A stretch of 64,000 bases of DNA from Urechis unicinctus (taxonomy: Eukaryota > Annelida > Polychaeta > Xenopneusta > Urechidae), in NCBI GenBank assembly GCA_034190875.2, contig CM067345.1:27061019-27125018 (forward strand). Reading direction: 5' to 3'. The notes below the pieces were generated by a model. The model worked only from the letters and a program-made list of their open reading frames with translations. It was not told where the DNA came from and did not search any database. Made by a program: the position numbers and the translations under genes. This document shows positions 36,136 through 48,779 of the stretch, piece after piece (the stretch's first letter is position 1; every line of letters begins with the position of its first letter).

Positions 36136-36525
36136 TTAGCAGAGAGATCATAGGCCTCCCTGTCTGAAGCAGAAAGATCATAGGCCTCCCTGTCTAAAGC
36201 AGAGAGATCATAGACCTCCCTGTCTAAAGCAGAGAGATCATAGGCCTCCCTGTCTAAAGCACATAGGCCTCCCTGTCTAAAGCAGAGAGATCATAGACCT
36301 CCCTGTCTAAAGCAGAGAGATCATAGGCCTCCCTGTCTAAAGCAGAGAGATCATAGGCCTCCCTGTCTAAAGCGAAGAGATCATAGGCCTCCCTGTCTAA
36401 AGCAGAGAGATCATAGGCCTCCCTGTCTAAAGCGGAGAGATCATAGACCTCCCTGTCTAAAGTGGAGAGATCATAGGCCTCCCTGTCTAAAGCGGAGAGA
36501 TCATAGGCCTCCCTGTCTAAAGCCC
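36136..36525 (+). repeat. Minisatellite, 30-bp unit, about 13 copies
   Basis: Units AGAGAGATCATAGGCCTCCC then TGTCTAAAGC. The unit length divisible by three gives a spurious minus-strand open frame repeating ALDREAYDLS. Confidence 0.95.
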
Positions 36526-36598
36526 AGCCACCACGTGACGTATGTGGAACAGAATCCCCAGGATTGATGTCCTCTTCCTCTAATGGTAGGGATTTCAT

Positions 36599-38770
36599 CT
36601 ATCGAATCTTTGGGATCGTGTTGTCAAATGTCATGTAGAGATTGAACATCGAGGTCTTTGACTTCGCTGTAGTTGAGACAAGCATTTTCCTAATCAGCGT
36701 TTGTTGGGTTTGATGGAAGCAAGTGCTGAATTTCTTCCAGTTTGAAGTCACCCCACTTCCCCTGTGAAAGGAACCCCACTCAGGTTTTTGCTCCTCGTTC
36801 TGTTCACAGTCGGCCATCTCCTCGTCACGAGCCTCCATTTGGCGATACATGGGATGACCACACTTTAGCAAACACTGACCTCGCAGAGTCACTGAGTGGT
36901 ATATACCCCGCTCTGTATACCAACAGTTCAAGCACATTTGTACATGAAGGCAAAATTTGTATTTTTTATTTCTGTCATGCAGTACTTCATGTAAGCTGCA
37001 GCTGAATGGTCATTTTGTCCTCTGGCAAGTTCTGTACGGACATAAGACAGAACATTTTCATGCCCGAATGCCTCCCGTGCAGTGTCCTGCCCTTGTGGTG
37101 ATCGCTAACCTTGGTGTTTTGAGCTTTTGGCATTATCAGAGCAAAAATCAAACTACTCATCCACTTTTTCATAGAAAACCTCGCGAGTCATCTTCAACAG
37201 ACTCTTGAAAATGTTCATCTCAATATGACCAGGCCCTGGGCAGCAACAACTCAGTCAAATTCCTGGTCAAAGAAACCATGATCTCATCTGGCTCGGTATA
37301 ATTCAATGCTTCTTTTCCTCTGACCTCTTGACCTCATATGGTACAGACCATGAACACTTGGATGAGCTGAACAGCCCATGCATGTGGAACACCATTGCAT
37401 ATATTACAACAGCCCATTCGCGAGATCCAACACAACTTTTGATTCCAGACTCCTTGCCAGTCTGAGCGTGACCACTAGGTCGTCACATGAGCAAGGCTTG
37501 ACAAACACTGGCTTTGGTACAGTCACTTAGGGTACATTCACCAACTATAACATCAACAGCATGACATAATTAGCTATAACGGCAAGATATAGTATTAAAA
37601 ATTATAATCTATATTTCTATATCAGTAAAAATCACTTTTTGGACCATGGAGATGCCCATGGTTAGGGTATAAATGAAGATAGCATAAATGATTGGCACAA
37701 GTGACCGTGGAAACTTACAAGGTTGTGACCTCAAGGGCTGAGTATCATCCATGAACCTGACTGCCTCAGCCTTCTAAACCATAGCAGCAGTTACAAGGCT
37801 TTTGCACTGACGGCAGATTCACTGTTGTTTCATCGTGGACAGGTTTTGAGCTTTTAGTGTGTTTCTTTTGTCGCACTTGTTCATCAATGTTGTCCTCAAA
37901 ACATACCATCTCTAACCAAAATATGGCATCTTTAAGCACCTGTGCCATGTTCAGCAAAGTCTGTCCTCAAAACAAGTATATTGCATTTCGCTAATATGGT
38001 CCATTGCCGACTTAGTTAGGATGGTTTTATGATGCCATGAATGAGATGAGGTTGGCCTGATTGAGTTTTTCTAGGATACATGTGGGGAAATAGGGAAATT
38101 CACGTGTGCCATGGGGCAAAAGCAAAGTCTGTCCACATCTAATGTACAGGTGACAATTGAAGAAAGGAAACGAAGGAAGCATGGAGACAAGGCAGTCCAC
38201 TTTATTACCCAGAAGGAACTAACCGCAATAAATGCCAAAAAGAAGACAAAGTCTCACCTAATTGTCAGTTATAGCCGAACAGAGGTCCGTTTCGAGCTGA
38301 GTACAGTAGGTATATAAACTGTGCTGCTCAATCACAAATGGATGAGGTATATAAAGTGTGCTGCTCTTAGAAAAAGGGTTGAGATGGGTGTCCATGGTGC
38401 CCCATAGATTGCTCTCAGTATCTAAACAACCCAAAACGAGAAAAAGGGACCCACCAGCATAACAAATATTTGACAAATGGACTCGTTGATATACTGAACA
38501 AGCAAAAATTTACCCATTCATTTACCTAACTGAAATACACATCTTTGAGCGATCTGTCAGAGACGAGGAAAATGAATACGCTTTTACATCTATTTCTCCC
38601 AGTTCTGATGTAGCAGTTACTACCAGATGCATACATCTAACGAAAAGTGGCAAGAAATCGGTGTTTCGGTATCTGTGGCGTGAGAGAGGGAAGGGGTCGG
38701 TAGAGTGTGGGTCATCGAGCGCTGGAATCAGTAATGATGATGGAGGGTGAATACCAAACACGTCTTCATG
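36599..38770. other. Degraded coding-like scraps, no gene supported
   Basis: Several short open stretches have near-normal protein composition: minus strand at 36599-36937, 36987-37200 and 37766-37957; plus strand at 38111-38317 (MGQKQSLSTSNVQVTIEERK...). They change frame, lack splice support and match no domain I recognise. They are most simply read as remains of an old transposon or retrocopy. The 38111-38317 piece is the most protein-like and could be a single exon of an unseen gene. Confidence 0.35.
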
Positions 38771-40230
38771 GTATAAACATCAACAGCAGCACTGTGTGAG
38801 AGGCTATTGACTTGGTTACCCTCAATCGTCCGTTCTCCTCCAGTAGTCCTGTGATAGAGCTGCATCCTGGACCTCCATTGAACCAAATCACCAGGGGGTC
38901 ATCTGGCGGACTTCCCTCTGATTCTATCAACCTGTTTCACAAACAGCTTGGTGTTTGTTTCAAATGTGAAAACTTAGCAGTGGTGCAGCCTACATGTGCC
39001 AAGTCCTGGCAAACAATCAGAGTACTGGCGGAGAGGCAGGTCTGCATCTGCCCCAGGTAGATCGTTTATGAGGTTCACTTTTGCAATAGTTGTGTCATTC
39101 AAAGAGGCATTTATAAATTACCACTGCAGAATTCATATTATTATGGATATGCTACTATACAGCCTTAACTCAGAAGTAAGCATTACCCGTAGATTTGTGA
39201 CTGCTATGTAAGTGATACTGCACACAGCGACTAGAATACACAATCAACGTTGATCCATAACATCAAAACTGGAGCGAGGATCCCTTATAATCAAATTTGA
39301 AATGTTCCATTCAAAAATTGATCTAATACAAAAATAGCCCTGTAGACAATGGATATAGTTTTTTTTCCAGAGCACTTAAAATGCTCTGGCTTTTCTCTCA
39401 CGAACCGTGGGTAAATTCTCGCATACACATTCCGCGAACTGGAATCCCACATGATATGCTGTCACTTTCCCAAATAGACAACTACATTTTGCGTCCATAT
39501 TTGTGACCTATTAATATTTATGGAACTCCTCAATCGTTTCCTTTTTCGAGTCTCATATGTGCATTTGTTCGATAGATATTTGACGTGACCAACTTGGGGG
39601 ATACGATGTAAGAAGATCAGAGTCGGCTGCCTACAAATTTGTCACCCATCCAAGGAAGATCATCACCCATTCCCCATGTTATCATTCTCAATTGTGTACA
39701 ACGTTTTCAAGAGATCGCGTCGAACCCGCTACCTAGATTGGATCCTTATCGGGTACCAAGGAGGTCCCTCTGGACCTACCACGTCGGATGTGAGTCTCCT
39801 TATTTAACAGCCTCTGATGATCAGTCAAATACTTGTTTCGACTTAACTCTCACTTGGTATTGGGTTTGCTAGCATCAATATGTCCGAGTCCTCGTGTAGC
39901 TCTGCCTACCTTCTTTTGCGACTGAAATGTGGATATGTGGAGGCGCGTTCGCCTTGATCAGTAAGATGTCTCCAATACTTCTACATAAAGAACAGGACCA
40001 TGTGCTTTATTGATGTTCTGGTAGCGCCCTATGGCGGTGGACGTGCTGGAAATGCTAATGTCATAAGCCAATTAGTGTGAGCCCTGTTAGCGCAGGCTCC
40101 ACGGTTGTACCATACACAGCCATTAGTGAGGAAAGGGAAATCCTCGCTGAAAGCCGTTCTACCTCCGGAAGGCTTTCTTTTGGTTTCTTTTGGGAGTCAT
40201 TAATGCGGCAACTGGGAGCAGCATGATGTA
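38771..40230. other. Non-coding or degraded stretch, possible LINE scrap
   Basis: A plus-strand open stretch at 38812-39060 contains IELHPGPP, a weak resemblance to the DxExNPGP motif found near the start of some non-LTR retrotransposon proteins. Nothing else is recognisable. The stretch from 39100 to 40230 holds no supported feature. Confidence 0.3.
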
Positions 40231-40239
40231 TGTGGGCCG

Positions 40240-41385
40240 CCGAGACAGGGCTTTATATGGATGACTACGTGGGCTGCTGAGACAGGGTTTTATAGGGATG
40301 ACTACATGGGCTGCTGATTTTATAGGGATGACTACGTGGGCTGCTGAGACAGGGCTTTATATGGATGACTACATGGGCTGCTGAGACAGGGCTTTATATG
40401 GGTGACTACATGGGCTGCTGAGACAGGGCTTTATATGGGTGACTACATGGGCTGCTGAGACAGGGCTTTATATGGGTGACTACATGGGCTGCTGAGACAG
40501 GGCTTTATATGGGTGACTACATGGGCTGCTGAGACAGGGCTTTATATGGATGACCACGTGGGCTGCTGAGACAGGGTTTGATAGGGATGACCACGTTGGC
40601 TGCTGAGACAGGGTTTTACAGGGATGACCACGTGGGCTGCTGAGACAGGGCTTTATAGGGATGACTACGTGGGCTGCTGAGACAGGGCTTTATATGGGTG
40701 ACTACATGGGCTGCCGAGACAGGGCTTTATATGGGTGACTACATGGGCTGCTGAGACAGGGCTTTATATGGGTGACTACATGGGCTGCTGAGACAGGGCT
40801 TTATATGGATGACCACGTGGGCTGCTGAGACAGGGTTTATAGGATAGGGAGACAGACCACGTGGGCTGCTGAGACAGGGTTTTATAGGGATGACCACGTG
40901 GGCTGCTGAGACAGGGCTTATATAGGGGCTTTATGACTACGTGGGCTGCTGAGACAGGGCTTTATATGGGTGACTACATGGGCTGCTGAGACAGGGTTTT
41001 ATATGGATGACCACGTGGGCTGCTGAGATAGGGCTTTATAGGGATGACCACGTGGGCTGCTGAGACAGGGTTTATAGGAATAACCACGTGGGCTGCTGAG
41101 ACAGGGCTTTATAGGGATGACCACGTGGGCTGCTGAGACAGGGCTTTATAGGGATGACCACGTGGGCTGCTGAGGCAGGGTTTTATATGGATGACCACGT
41201 GGGCTGCTGAGACAGGGTTTTATAGGGATGACTACATGGGCTGCTGAGACAGGGTTTTATAGGGATGACTACGTGGGCTGCTGAGACAGGGTTTTATAGG
41301 GATGACTACATGGGCTGCTGAGACAGGGCTTTATAGGGATGACTACGTGGGCGCTGCTGAGACAGGGTTTTATAGGGATTACCGG
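40240..41385 (+). repeat. Minisatellite, 37-bp unit, about 30 copies, with repeated CACGTG E-boxes
   Basis: Units ATGACCACGTGGGCTGCTGA then GACAGGGCTTTATAGGG. The variable site reads CCACGTGGG, CTACGTGGG or CTACATGGG. Sub-blocks of one variant run together, showing local amplification. Confidence 0.95.
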
Positions 41386-41419
41386 GAGTTGTTTAGGTCA
41401 AACTTGAGATCGAATGCAG

Positions 41420-41460
41420 CGATTTGCCGCCGCCGATGCAACGTTTGGTTCGGCAAATCG
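41420..41460. repeat. Short hairpin, 10-bp arms
   Basis: CGATTTGCCG at 41420-41429 and its complement CGGCAAATCG at 41451-41460, directly after the 37-bp array. Confidence 0.6.
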
Positions 41461-41926
41461 AAAGCAATTTAACTCAAAGGCTGGGTCCATTGGCTTTACC
41501 TGAATGAGCTCCTCTGTGTCAAACTATCTACCCAAGTCTATTTGGACAGAAGGCGGATCCCTCTTGTACGTTCATGATGTGAAAGTGTCAGAAACTTGCT
41601 GGGCTCCAGCCAACTGAAGCTAGTTAAAGTGATACTCTAGCCAACTAAACGAGATGTTAATATCATGGACTTCACTCATTGAATATTTCCGAGTTTTAAA
41701 GACGGCGGTAAATATAGTTTCCTCGTTCTTTCGAATGCTTGGTCCGCTGTTGATTTCAATGTCGCCGCCATTTTTGTGATGTGACGTAACAGGCTCAAAA
41801 ATATGAACACGATATTCATGTACCCGGTAAGGGCATGGAATGGACATCTATATACCTGCTTATACATATGCCTTTATATATATACAAATGTATGTTAATA
41901 TATGTATATATATAAATATATGCACA

Positions 41927-41928
<2 letters not shown>

Positions 41929-41996
<68 letters not shown>
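41929..41996. repeat. (CA)n microsatellite
   Basis: An essentially pure run of about 34 units set in TATA-rich low-complexity sequence (41860-42140). Confidence 0.97.
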
Positions 41997-41998
<2 letters not shown>

Positions 41999-42137
41999 AA
42001 TATATATACAAATAAATACATATGCACATAGATATATATATATATATGTACGTATATATTGATACATATATATACATACATATGAATTAATATATACATA
42101 TATACAAACATACACACAGAGATATATATAATATATA

Positions 42138-42263
<126 letters not shown>

Positions 42264-42392
42264 ATATTTGTTTCATACTTCCGTCTCAATAGCCACGTTG
42301 GGTCTTTTAATCATCTCTGACATTGAAATTTAAAAATAGCAAGTGCCAATTCCCTGCTATAACAGAATATAGATATATTGTAAGGTTTGACT

Positions 42393-42674
42393 CGCATGGA
42401 AGTCTTAACAACCGATTTATGTCGCGCAACGTGCTCTACTCGTAAACGAACAATGTGCATTTACGATCATATGTGTGTGCGCAGAACATTGCATGTATTT
42501 GATTCCCAGACGGAATCGATCATTGAATTGCCGTTTCTATTACCACAAGCAACATTTGTTTAATAGTTTTTGACAGCTTGCTTACTACCTTAAAACCTAT
42601 AAAAACACATATATCATAACGTCGAATTTTCCCATACAGCCACTTCAGCTGACTACTCTGTGCAGTACTATCTC
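42393..42674 (+). promoter_or_regulatory. Promoter and leader of the SnoaL-like gene, with TATA box at 42598-42605
   Basis: TATAAAAA at 42598-42605 lies 70-77 bases before the start codon at 42675, so transcription should begin near 42625-42635. The whole stretch is duplicated in inverted form at 46021-46276. Between the copies the TATA-proximal 165 bases differ at only about eight positions, and the match stops one base before the base adjoining the ATG. That conservation supports a discrete unit. Confidence 0.65.
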
Positions 42675-44064
42675 ATGAACACGATGTGGCGAGTTCTTAT
42701 CGGCGTAGAGTTCATTCTCTCAGCAGTAACTCTTGCAAGTGCTGATTGTCCAATCTCAGATGGCTCGGATCCAGGTAAATTAAATAATTTGTGTTTCCGG
42801 ATTATCAATGCGATCGTTCATATTTTTCAAAGTTTAAGTAGCAGCAAATTATATATTTGTGACCGGAGAGATTCAATACACACTGTATTTGTTGGTCATT
42901 AATGTTGCTGGCTTTCAAAATTGTTTCAGATCGAGCTAAGCTTGTTGAAAACATGGTTCGTGAATACGAGTCTGTATACAACCAAGGAGACATAGATGGC
43001 ATCATAGCGATGCACACTGATGATGCTTGGGTAATGGTGAACGGCGTCGATACAGCGCAGGGCAAAAATGGTGAATACCTGTATTCTCATGTTACCACAA
43101 TAGCCTCTCTCGGTGCCTGAGCTGAGCAAGGACGTGCAATAGCTATCCCCTTTGTATGTCTTCGAGCTGATTTGATCAAATGAAAACATAACCCCTATAT
43201 ATTTGCAGCTTCTATAATGTGCATATTTTAGCCACGTTTCATGGATTCGTTATGTTTCCTGTAGCTGTAAGGGCTCTTGTGGAGACGACAGTTCGCAGGG
43301 ACGCAGGGAAATATATGAAACCGAAATGCGTTGAGATCAGTAATGTCGTCGGAGAGTATGCGATTCTTATCGCAACTTACAATGCCGGATACAGGTTTGA
43401 GTCCACACTTACACATAGCCACATGTTTGATTTGATGTTGAATGACTATTTTGTAACTTATTAGTATTGATATATGGACGAGATTAGTCTCTCACAGTCC
43501 CAGGGGGCCGTGGTTCCTGTAAAGTATTTCAATGCATGGAAGTTCGATCACCGCCTGCGCTCGTTCTTGGAGGAGTGCAAGTGAAGAATCAACGACCGGC
43601 TCAGTTTAACAGCTCTCTGGGTAGTTTAACAATGGGTCATTTGAAAGGAAGATTTCTATAAATTTAGCGGGGAAACGCGTAATGTATCTGGTTGGGTGTA
43701 CGCTAGCATATTTATAAGCTGTATGTTTGCAGGGTCTTGATCCTTATCAAGTTTGAGGACGACAAACCCAAATTCTACCGTATTATGGTCAATGAGGTTT
43801 GAGTGATCGCTAACCGAAAGACCACGTAATTCGTGCAACGTCAATTTCAAGATAATCTTTGCAGTTGCTACAATAAACTATGCGTCTCCACGGTTTTTCG
43901 GTCAATATACTACAACGCATGAATACATTTAAGCCAACATTCTGACCAAACTATTTCAAAACAACGGAACAAGGGGTAATGAAGAATTAAGTGTGTAAAA
44001 TAGCATCATCATAAGGTACAATATAACAGTATATTTATGGTGCCATAGTATCTCCTTGAGACAC

Positions 44065-44139
<75 letters not shown>

Positions 44140-45032
44140 TATATATATATTTATATATATATATATGTATATATTTATATATATGTGTATATATTAATAA
44201 CCATGAGTGCGCTATCACAACATTACATCGAAGCCTAAAATATAATTTTAAACAAGCACGGTACTTGCCCTGGTCGCGAGCATTGTATCCAATAAGACTT
44301 CGATAAACTTTGTTGTTTGCTGCTCAGGTCCTAGTGTATGTGTTTTTCTTAAATATGGTCCACATATATGAGTAACAAAATGTGTATATAAACCAGTAGT
44401 CGGGCGAGCCTTAACCGGAAGGGAATATTTTCCCTATTGCGAAAAAGAGTGAATAAGCTGGAGTGGGCAGTTTTCTTATTGGACGTGGCAAACCGTCGTT
44501 CTCGTGTCGGTCGTCCCTGAAGAAATGTGCAAGGGTATTTTTGCATACTGAATTATATTGCGACCAAGATACTTCGACGTATTCAACAATTTACGAGCGG
44601 TCGGATTGGTTGGCGCTAAATTTAACGCAGATGTCGAGCAAATTCTGAGGACAGTTAGACCTTAAAAGTTGTGGAAACCGAGATCCATCGAATATGTACC
44701 GGACATGAAAGCACAAATGACAATGGTACTAGTAGGCATTCCAGTGCCTGGCTTTTTAAGCACTTTATCCTAATTCTTCGGTAAATGATAATTACTCATT
44801 AAGTTCTGCTTGTTTCTGAAAGGAGTTCCTATCGACTGAAAAGTTCCACATCTACCATCATATTGCGAATATTGGGGCTTTCAAGAAGCATGTCGAGAGA
44901 CCGGATGGACCTCCGCATGTCGAGAAACCGGATGGACCTCCGCTATGTATGATCCATGTTTACGAAGACAAATACACTTACATGGAAGACGATATCATTT
45001 CGGTCAGGGGGCAATACCGCCTCATTGTCTAA
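42675..45032 (+). CDS. Secreted SnoaL/NTF2-fold (ketosteroid-isomerase-like) protein, five exons
   Basis: Small secreted protein of the SnoaL/DUF4440-like NTF2 fold. Exons read: 42675-42774, 42930-43070, 43265-43394, 43733-43796, 44823-45032; phases 1,1,2,0 all agree, giving 214 aa. Residues 1-23 are a signal peptide ([20 protein letters not shown], then DCPIS). The helix [20 protein letters not shown], the following [15 protein letters not shown], and the later strands [14 protein letters not shown] and [20 protein letters not shown] match the order of the fold. Exon 5 is less family-like and contains an in-frame 27-base duplication (HVERPDGPP then HVEKPDGPP). Substrate and role are unknown. 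Some members of the fold are enzymes, others bind ligands. Exon 5 membership is the weakest call because intron 4 is about 1 kb and includes an AT microsatellite. Confidence 0.78.
44070..44195. repeat. (TA)n microsatellite within intron 4 of the SnoaL-like gene
   Basis: Long near-pure TA run with a few CA and TG interruptions. Confidence 0.97.
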
Positions 45033-45574
45033 GTGGAAAGGTTTGTGAAACTGGTTCTATCAAGACATAGCACCAGAAATTCGATTGAATAATAACGAAT
45101 CTTGAATATTCAGAATCATGACTGTATCTGCACTGGATCGTACTTCCCGAGTAGCTTCTACTCTCTACCGCATTATCATCCAAATTCCACAGGTCAATGC
45201 CCGTTTCCCTTGGAACCTTTACGTAAGCTTATCATGCAATCAATCATGAGGGATTTCGAGCTAATTTACCAAATTTTAACAAGATACAAAATTGCCAGTA
45301 TATCGACCGATTGGCGATGGTCTGCCAAAGCAATTATCTTTGGATGAATATAAAGATTTTCCCTGTTCTCTCTATCTTGGCATGTTGTTATTTTGCTAGC
45401 TGTGCGCGATCACTGCCATATCGTGATGACATTATGATGACAAACATTATAACGTGAACGCCCTATGATAACACGCGGATGAATCGAAAGGTGAATATAT
45501 ATTATATTTAATGGATAAAATGACGATGTATCAGTTTGAAATAACCTCCTTTATACACACAGTCGGATTGGGCA

Positions 45575-45722
45575 GAGTGGGGTGAGTGGGGTGAGTGGGG
45601 AGAGTGGGGAGAGTGGGGAGGGGAGAGTGGGGAGAGTGGGGAGAGTGGGGAGAGAGTGGAGTGGGGAGAGAGGGGAGAGTGAGTGGGGAGAGGGGGAGAG
45701 TGGGGAGAGGGGGAGAGTGGGA
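45575..45722 (+). repeat. GA-rich low-complexity tract (GAGTGGGGA)n
   Basis: Purine-only strand built from GAGTGGGGA and GAGGGGGA words. Such tracts can form triplex or G-rich structures. It lies between the SnoaL-like gene and the inverted promoter copy. Confidence 0.9.
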
Positions 45723-46020
45723 TTCAAATGAAACCCCCGCCTCCCGACCACCACCCTCCCTTTTTTAATATAATGAAAAGACATGTGAAAATCCATATAG
45801 TTAGGAGCTGGAGGGGGGAGGGGGTCCCATCCATCCACCAGAACTAGGCACTTACTCATCGTCTTCGTTAATGTTGCTAGGCCACTCCCAACTCCCAGCT
45901 CATCAGGCAGATGTTTTTGCGTAAATGTATTATTAAATGCAGGGCAGTTGTTTGGGTGCTTCACTTGATAATAAGAGAAGGCAGTTGCTTTGGTGATTCA
46001 ATTGATGATAAGAAGTAGGC

Positions 46021-46276
46021 AGATAGTACTGCACGGAGTAGTCAGCTGTAGTGGCTGTATGGGAGAATTCGACGTTATGATATATGTGCTTTTATGGGTT
46101 TTAAGGTAAGTAAGCAAGCTGTCAAAACCATTAAACAAATGTTGCTTGTGGTAATAGAAACGGCAATTCAATGATCGATTCCGTCTGGGAATCAAAAACA
46201 TGTTCTGCGCACACACATATTGGGGTGAACTTACATGCACGAGTATAGACACGAGGCTGTTAAGACTTCCATGCGG
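46021..46276 (-). promoter_or_regulatory. Inverted duplicate of the SnoaL-like gene promoter and leader
   Basis: Reverse complement of 42393-42673. The TATA-proximal 165 bases are about 95% identical by hand count; the distal part is more diverged and about 25 bases shorter. The TATA box has changed from TATAAAAA to CATAAAAG. No signal-peptide exon follows on the minus strand, because similarity ends just before the start codon. Transcripts from this copy would run leftward, antisense to the SnoaL-like gene. Confidence 0.85.
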
Positions 46277-48450
46277 TATATTATTACCCAACGTCTAATC
46301 CTATTATAAATACAAATAACTAAAATAATGCAATGCACACAATAATTTCATCCGCCTCTGTAATAGGCGGGTTATTGATGATACAGTTAGATACATTGAC
46401 TCTTTCTGTGGGGATGATGTCATCCTATCTGGAGGGGTGCAATGGGATAGAGTATTGGATGGGCCATGGGGTGAGGCATGGGGTGAGGCATGGGGTGAGC
46501 GTAAGTTGGGGCATGCCTAGAAGTTGTTATATTAACACGTGCCTTATGTATGTTGTCGTCGTTGCAATAGACAAGTTATTGCCGGGCGTCGTGTCTAGTG
46601 TTCTATCGGCCGGATCTCCGCGGGCGGATTATTTTATAATGCATTCATTCCCACGCCTAACCTCCCACGCCACGATTGATTGTCTCCTTGCAAACCAATT
46701 AATCTAACTACGGGGCGCTGTAGCCAGGGGTGCCGTGTAGCAGTATACCGAAAGTGATCAGTAAGCCTTGTTTTGTAACGGAACATATAAAAAACTTCTG
46801 TGCTAATCTATTGATTCTTGAGCCAGTTTGCAGCTGACATCGAAATGGTGTCCAGGATAAGATGAGTGACAGGGTTGTATAAGATGAAGGGACTCGTGAA
46901 AGATCTGCCAGGTTTTGGCTGTACAAATGCAGCTCGAATATAACATCAATGTAAATTAGGATCAGATCAGAAGATTCTGCTGCTGAATATTCATTAAATG
47001 AACAACTTAAACCACAAAACAAAAGCAAACTAGGCCTGCTCTGACTAAGATGGACTTATGCTGGAAGTATCATTGATGGCTTTATCTCGACTACCTCTCG
47101 TGAGAAATCTGGTTTCGCACCAATTGCTCCAGTGATGTTGTATCAGCAGTATGTATGTCAGTGCATCGGCGTGATAGTATGCTTATTTCGTATCCAATAA
47201 AGCATATACAGCGCAAGATGTTAGACACCATTCAATGTGTTCTGATATAAATCATACACTTCTTAGCTGGGGCTAATCAAGATTATATTAAGGTGTTACG
47301 TTATGCTTATCCTTGCATAGAGAGGGTGTGTCAACGGCTTAAAACAGCTTAAGGTTGTACACAAATGCAATCAACGCACTATAAAGTCAGTTAGATAACC
47401 CGACCTGTCGGTTTCTTGCCATCAACATCATTTACCTGTTTTATGGAACAAATATCAAGAGTTATGCTGTAATCAAGACATGATAGCGAGGCTGCTTATG
47501 GGTCCTTGGGTACTGAAAGACCGGTATAGGCGATCCTCCAAACTGTATTTCGTTATGCGTCTTTAAGTTTAATCAGATCTAACGTACACTTAGCTTTATT
47601 TGCCACCTCCACGTTGACCACTGGCTCTTCTTGTCATTGCCATCAATCCTGCCCAGTGAATGTCTGGGCTATGGCCATACTACATCCATGCAGTGAGTGA
47701 GGAAGCAGAGACGCCTCGAGATCATCGCTAATGAATGTCACATCAGTGGGAACACTTCCGTCGGGGTGGGGGGGGGGGGGAGATTGGGCTATTCCATATT
47801 TGTATCATCCGCATGGTAATTAGTGATATTCCTTTTACCGCTTATTTTTTAACTTGCCCTCAACAGGCAGTTGGGCGGCTTAAAGAAATCAAAGGAAAGC
47901 TTGTATTGCAATGCACTGATGTATGTCTCTTATGATTAGTTACCCTACAGTTTTAACAAACTAAGGTTTGTTGGCTTCAAGATAGCCTTGTTAAGAGTCA
48001 CGTTAGAATGTGCTTAATGATTGTTGTTTTGGAAATATAGATTCAACCCTTTAATGTATAGTCGACTACATATAAAGTCCATCCGAAAATGATAACACTG
48101 TTTATTGAATGCCATCAAAATGCACAAATGGTGATAGTACAACAAATACAAATGTAGACAAAAATAACGTATTAACCATGAATTACTATTCATTTGATTT
48201 GTAGTCAAATTCAGTCGTACCCTTCTCGCTTGGGTTCGATACCCTTACAACCAACTCCAGTGCGTTGAGCCACTAATGTCAGTAGACATACCACGTTACA
48301 ACAGCGCAGAGATCAAGTGAATTCAACTAACCCCAGGGTGAGTTGTTTACGATACCCAGTCCGCCTGTCTGACGAGGGGAATTAAGATATGTTATCTGAA
48401 TCCACAGCCAGAATACAACGCGAATCGCTGCACTTACACAACTATTCATG
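46277..48450. other. Intergenic, no gene seen
   Basis: Short open frames only. Minor low-complexity items are a GGGTGAGGCAT triplication near 46470-46500 and a G run at 47767-47780. Confidence 0.55.
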
Positions 48451-48456
48451 AATGTA

Positions 48457-48587
48457 CATACATACATACATACAAACATACATACATACATACATACATA
48501 CATACTTATATACATGCATACATACTTATATACATGCATACATACATACATACATACATACATACATACATACATACATACATACAT

Positions 48588-48666
<79 letters not shown>

Positions 48667-48770
48667 TACATACATACATACATACATACATACATACATA
48701 CATACATACATACATACATACATACATACATACATACATACATACATACATACATACATACATACATACA
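48457..48770. repeat. (CATA)n tetranucleotide with central (CA)n
   Basis: About 35 CATA units, a CA run at 48605-48662, then about 28 more CATA units. All frames on both strands are open because the run contains no stops, which explains the many spurious open frames here. Confidence 0.97.
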
Positions 48771-48779
48771 CAGAAGAAG

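Noticed and set aside
36254-36598. Minus-strand repeat protein ALDREAYDLS
   Set aside because: It arises from a 30-base minisatellite. The flanking frame has no gene structure.
48225-48280. GGGTTCGATACCC resembling a tRNA T loop
   Set aside because: The motif is nearly self-complementary and the surrounding sequence does not fold into a tRNA on either strand.
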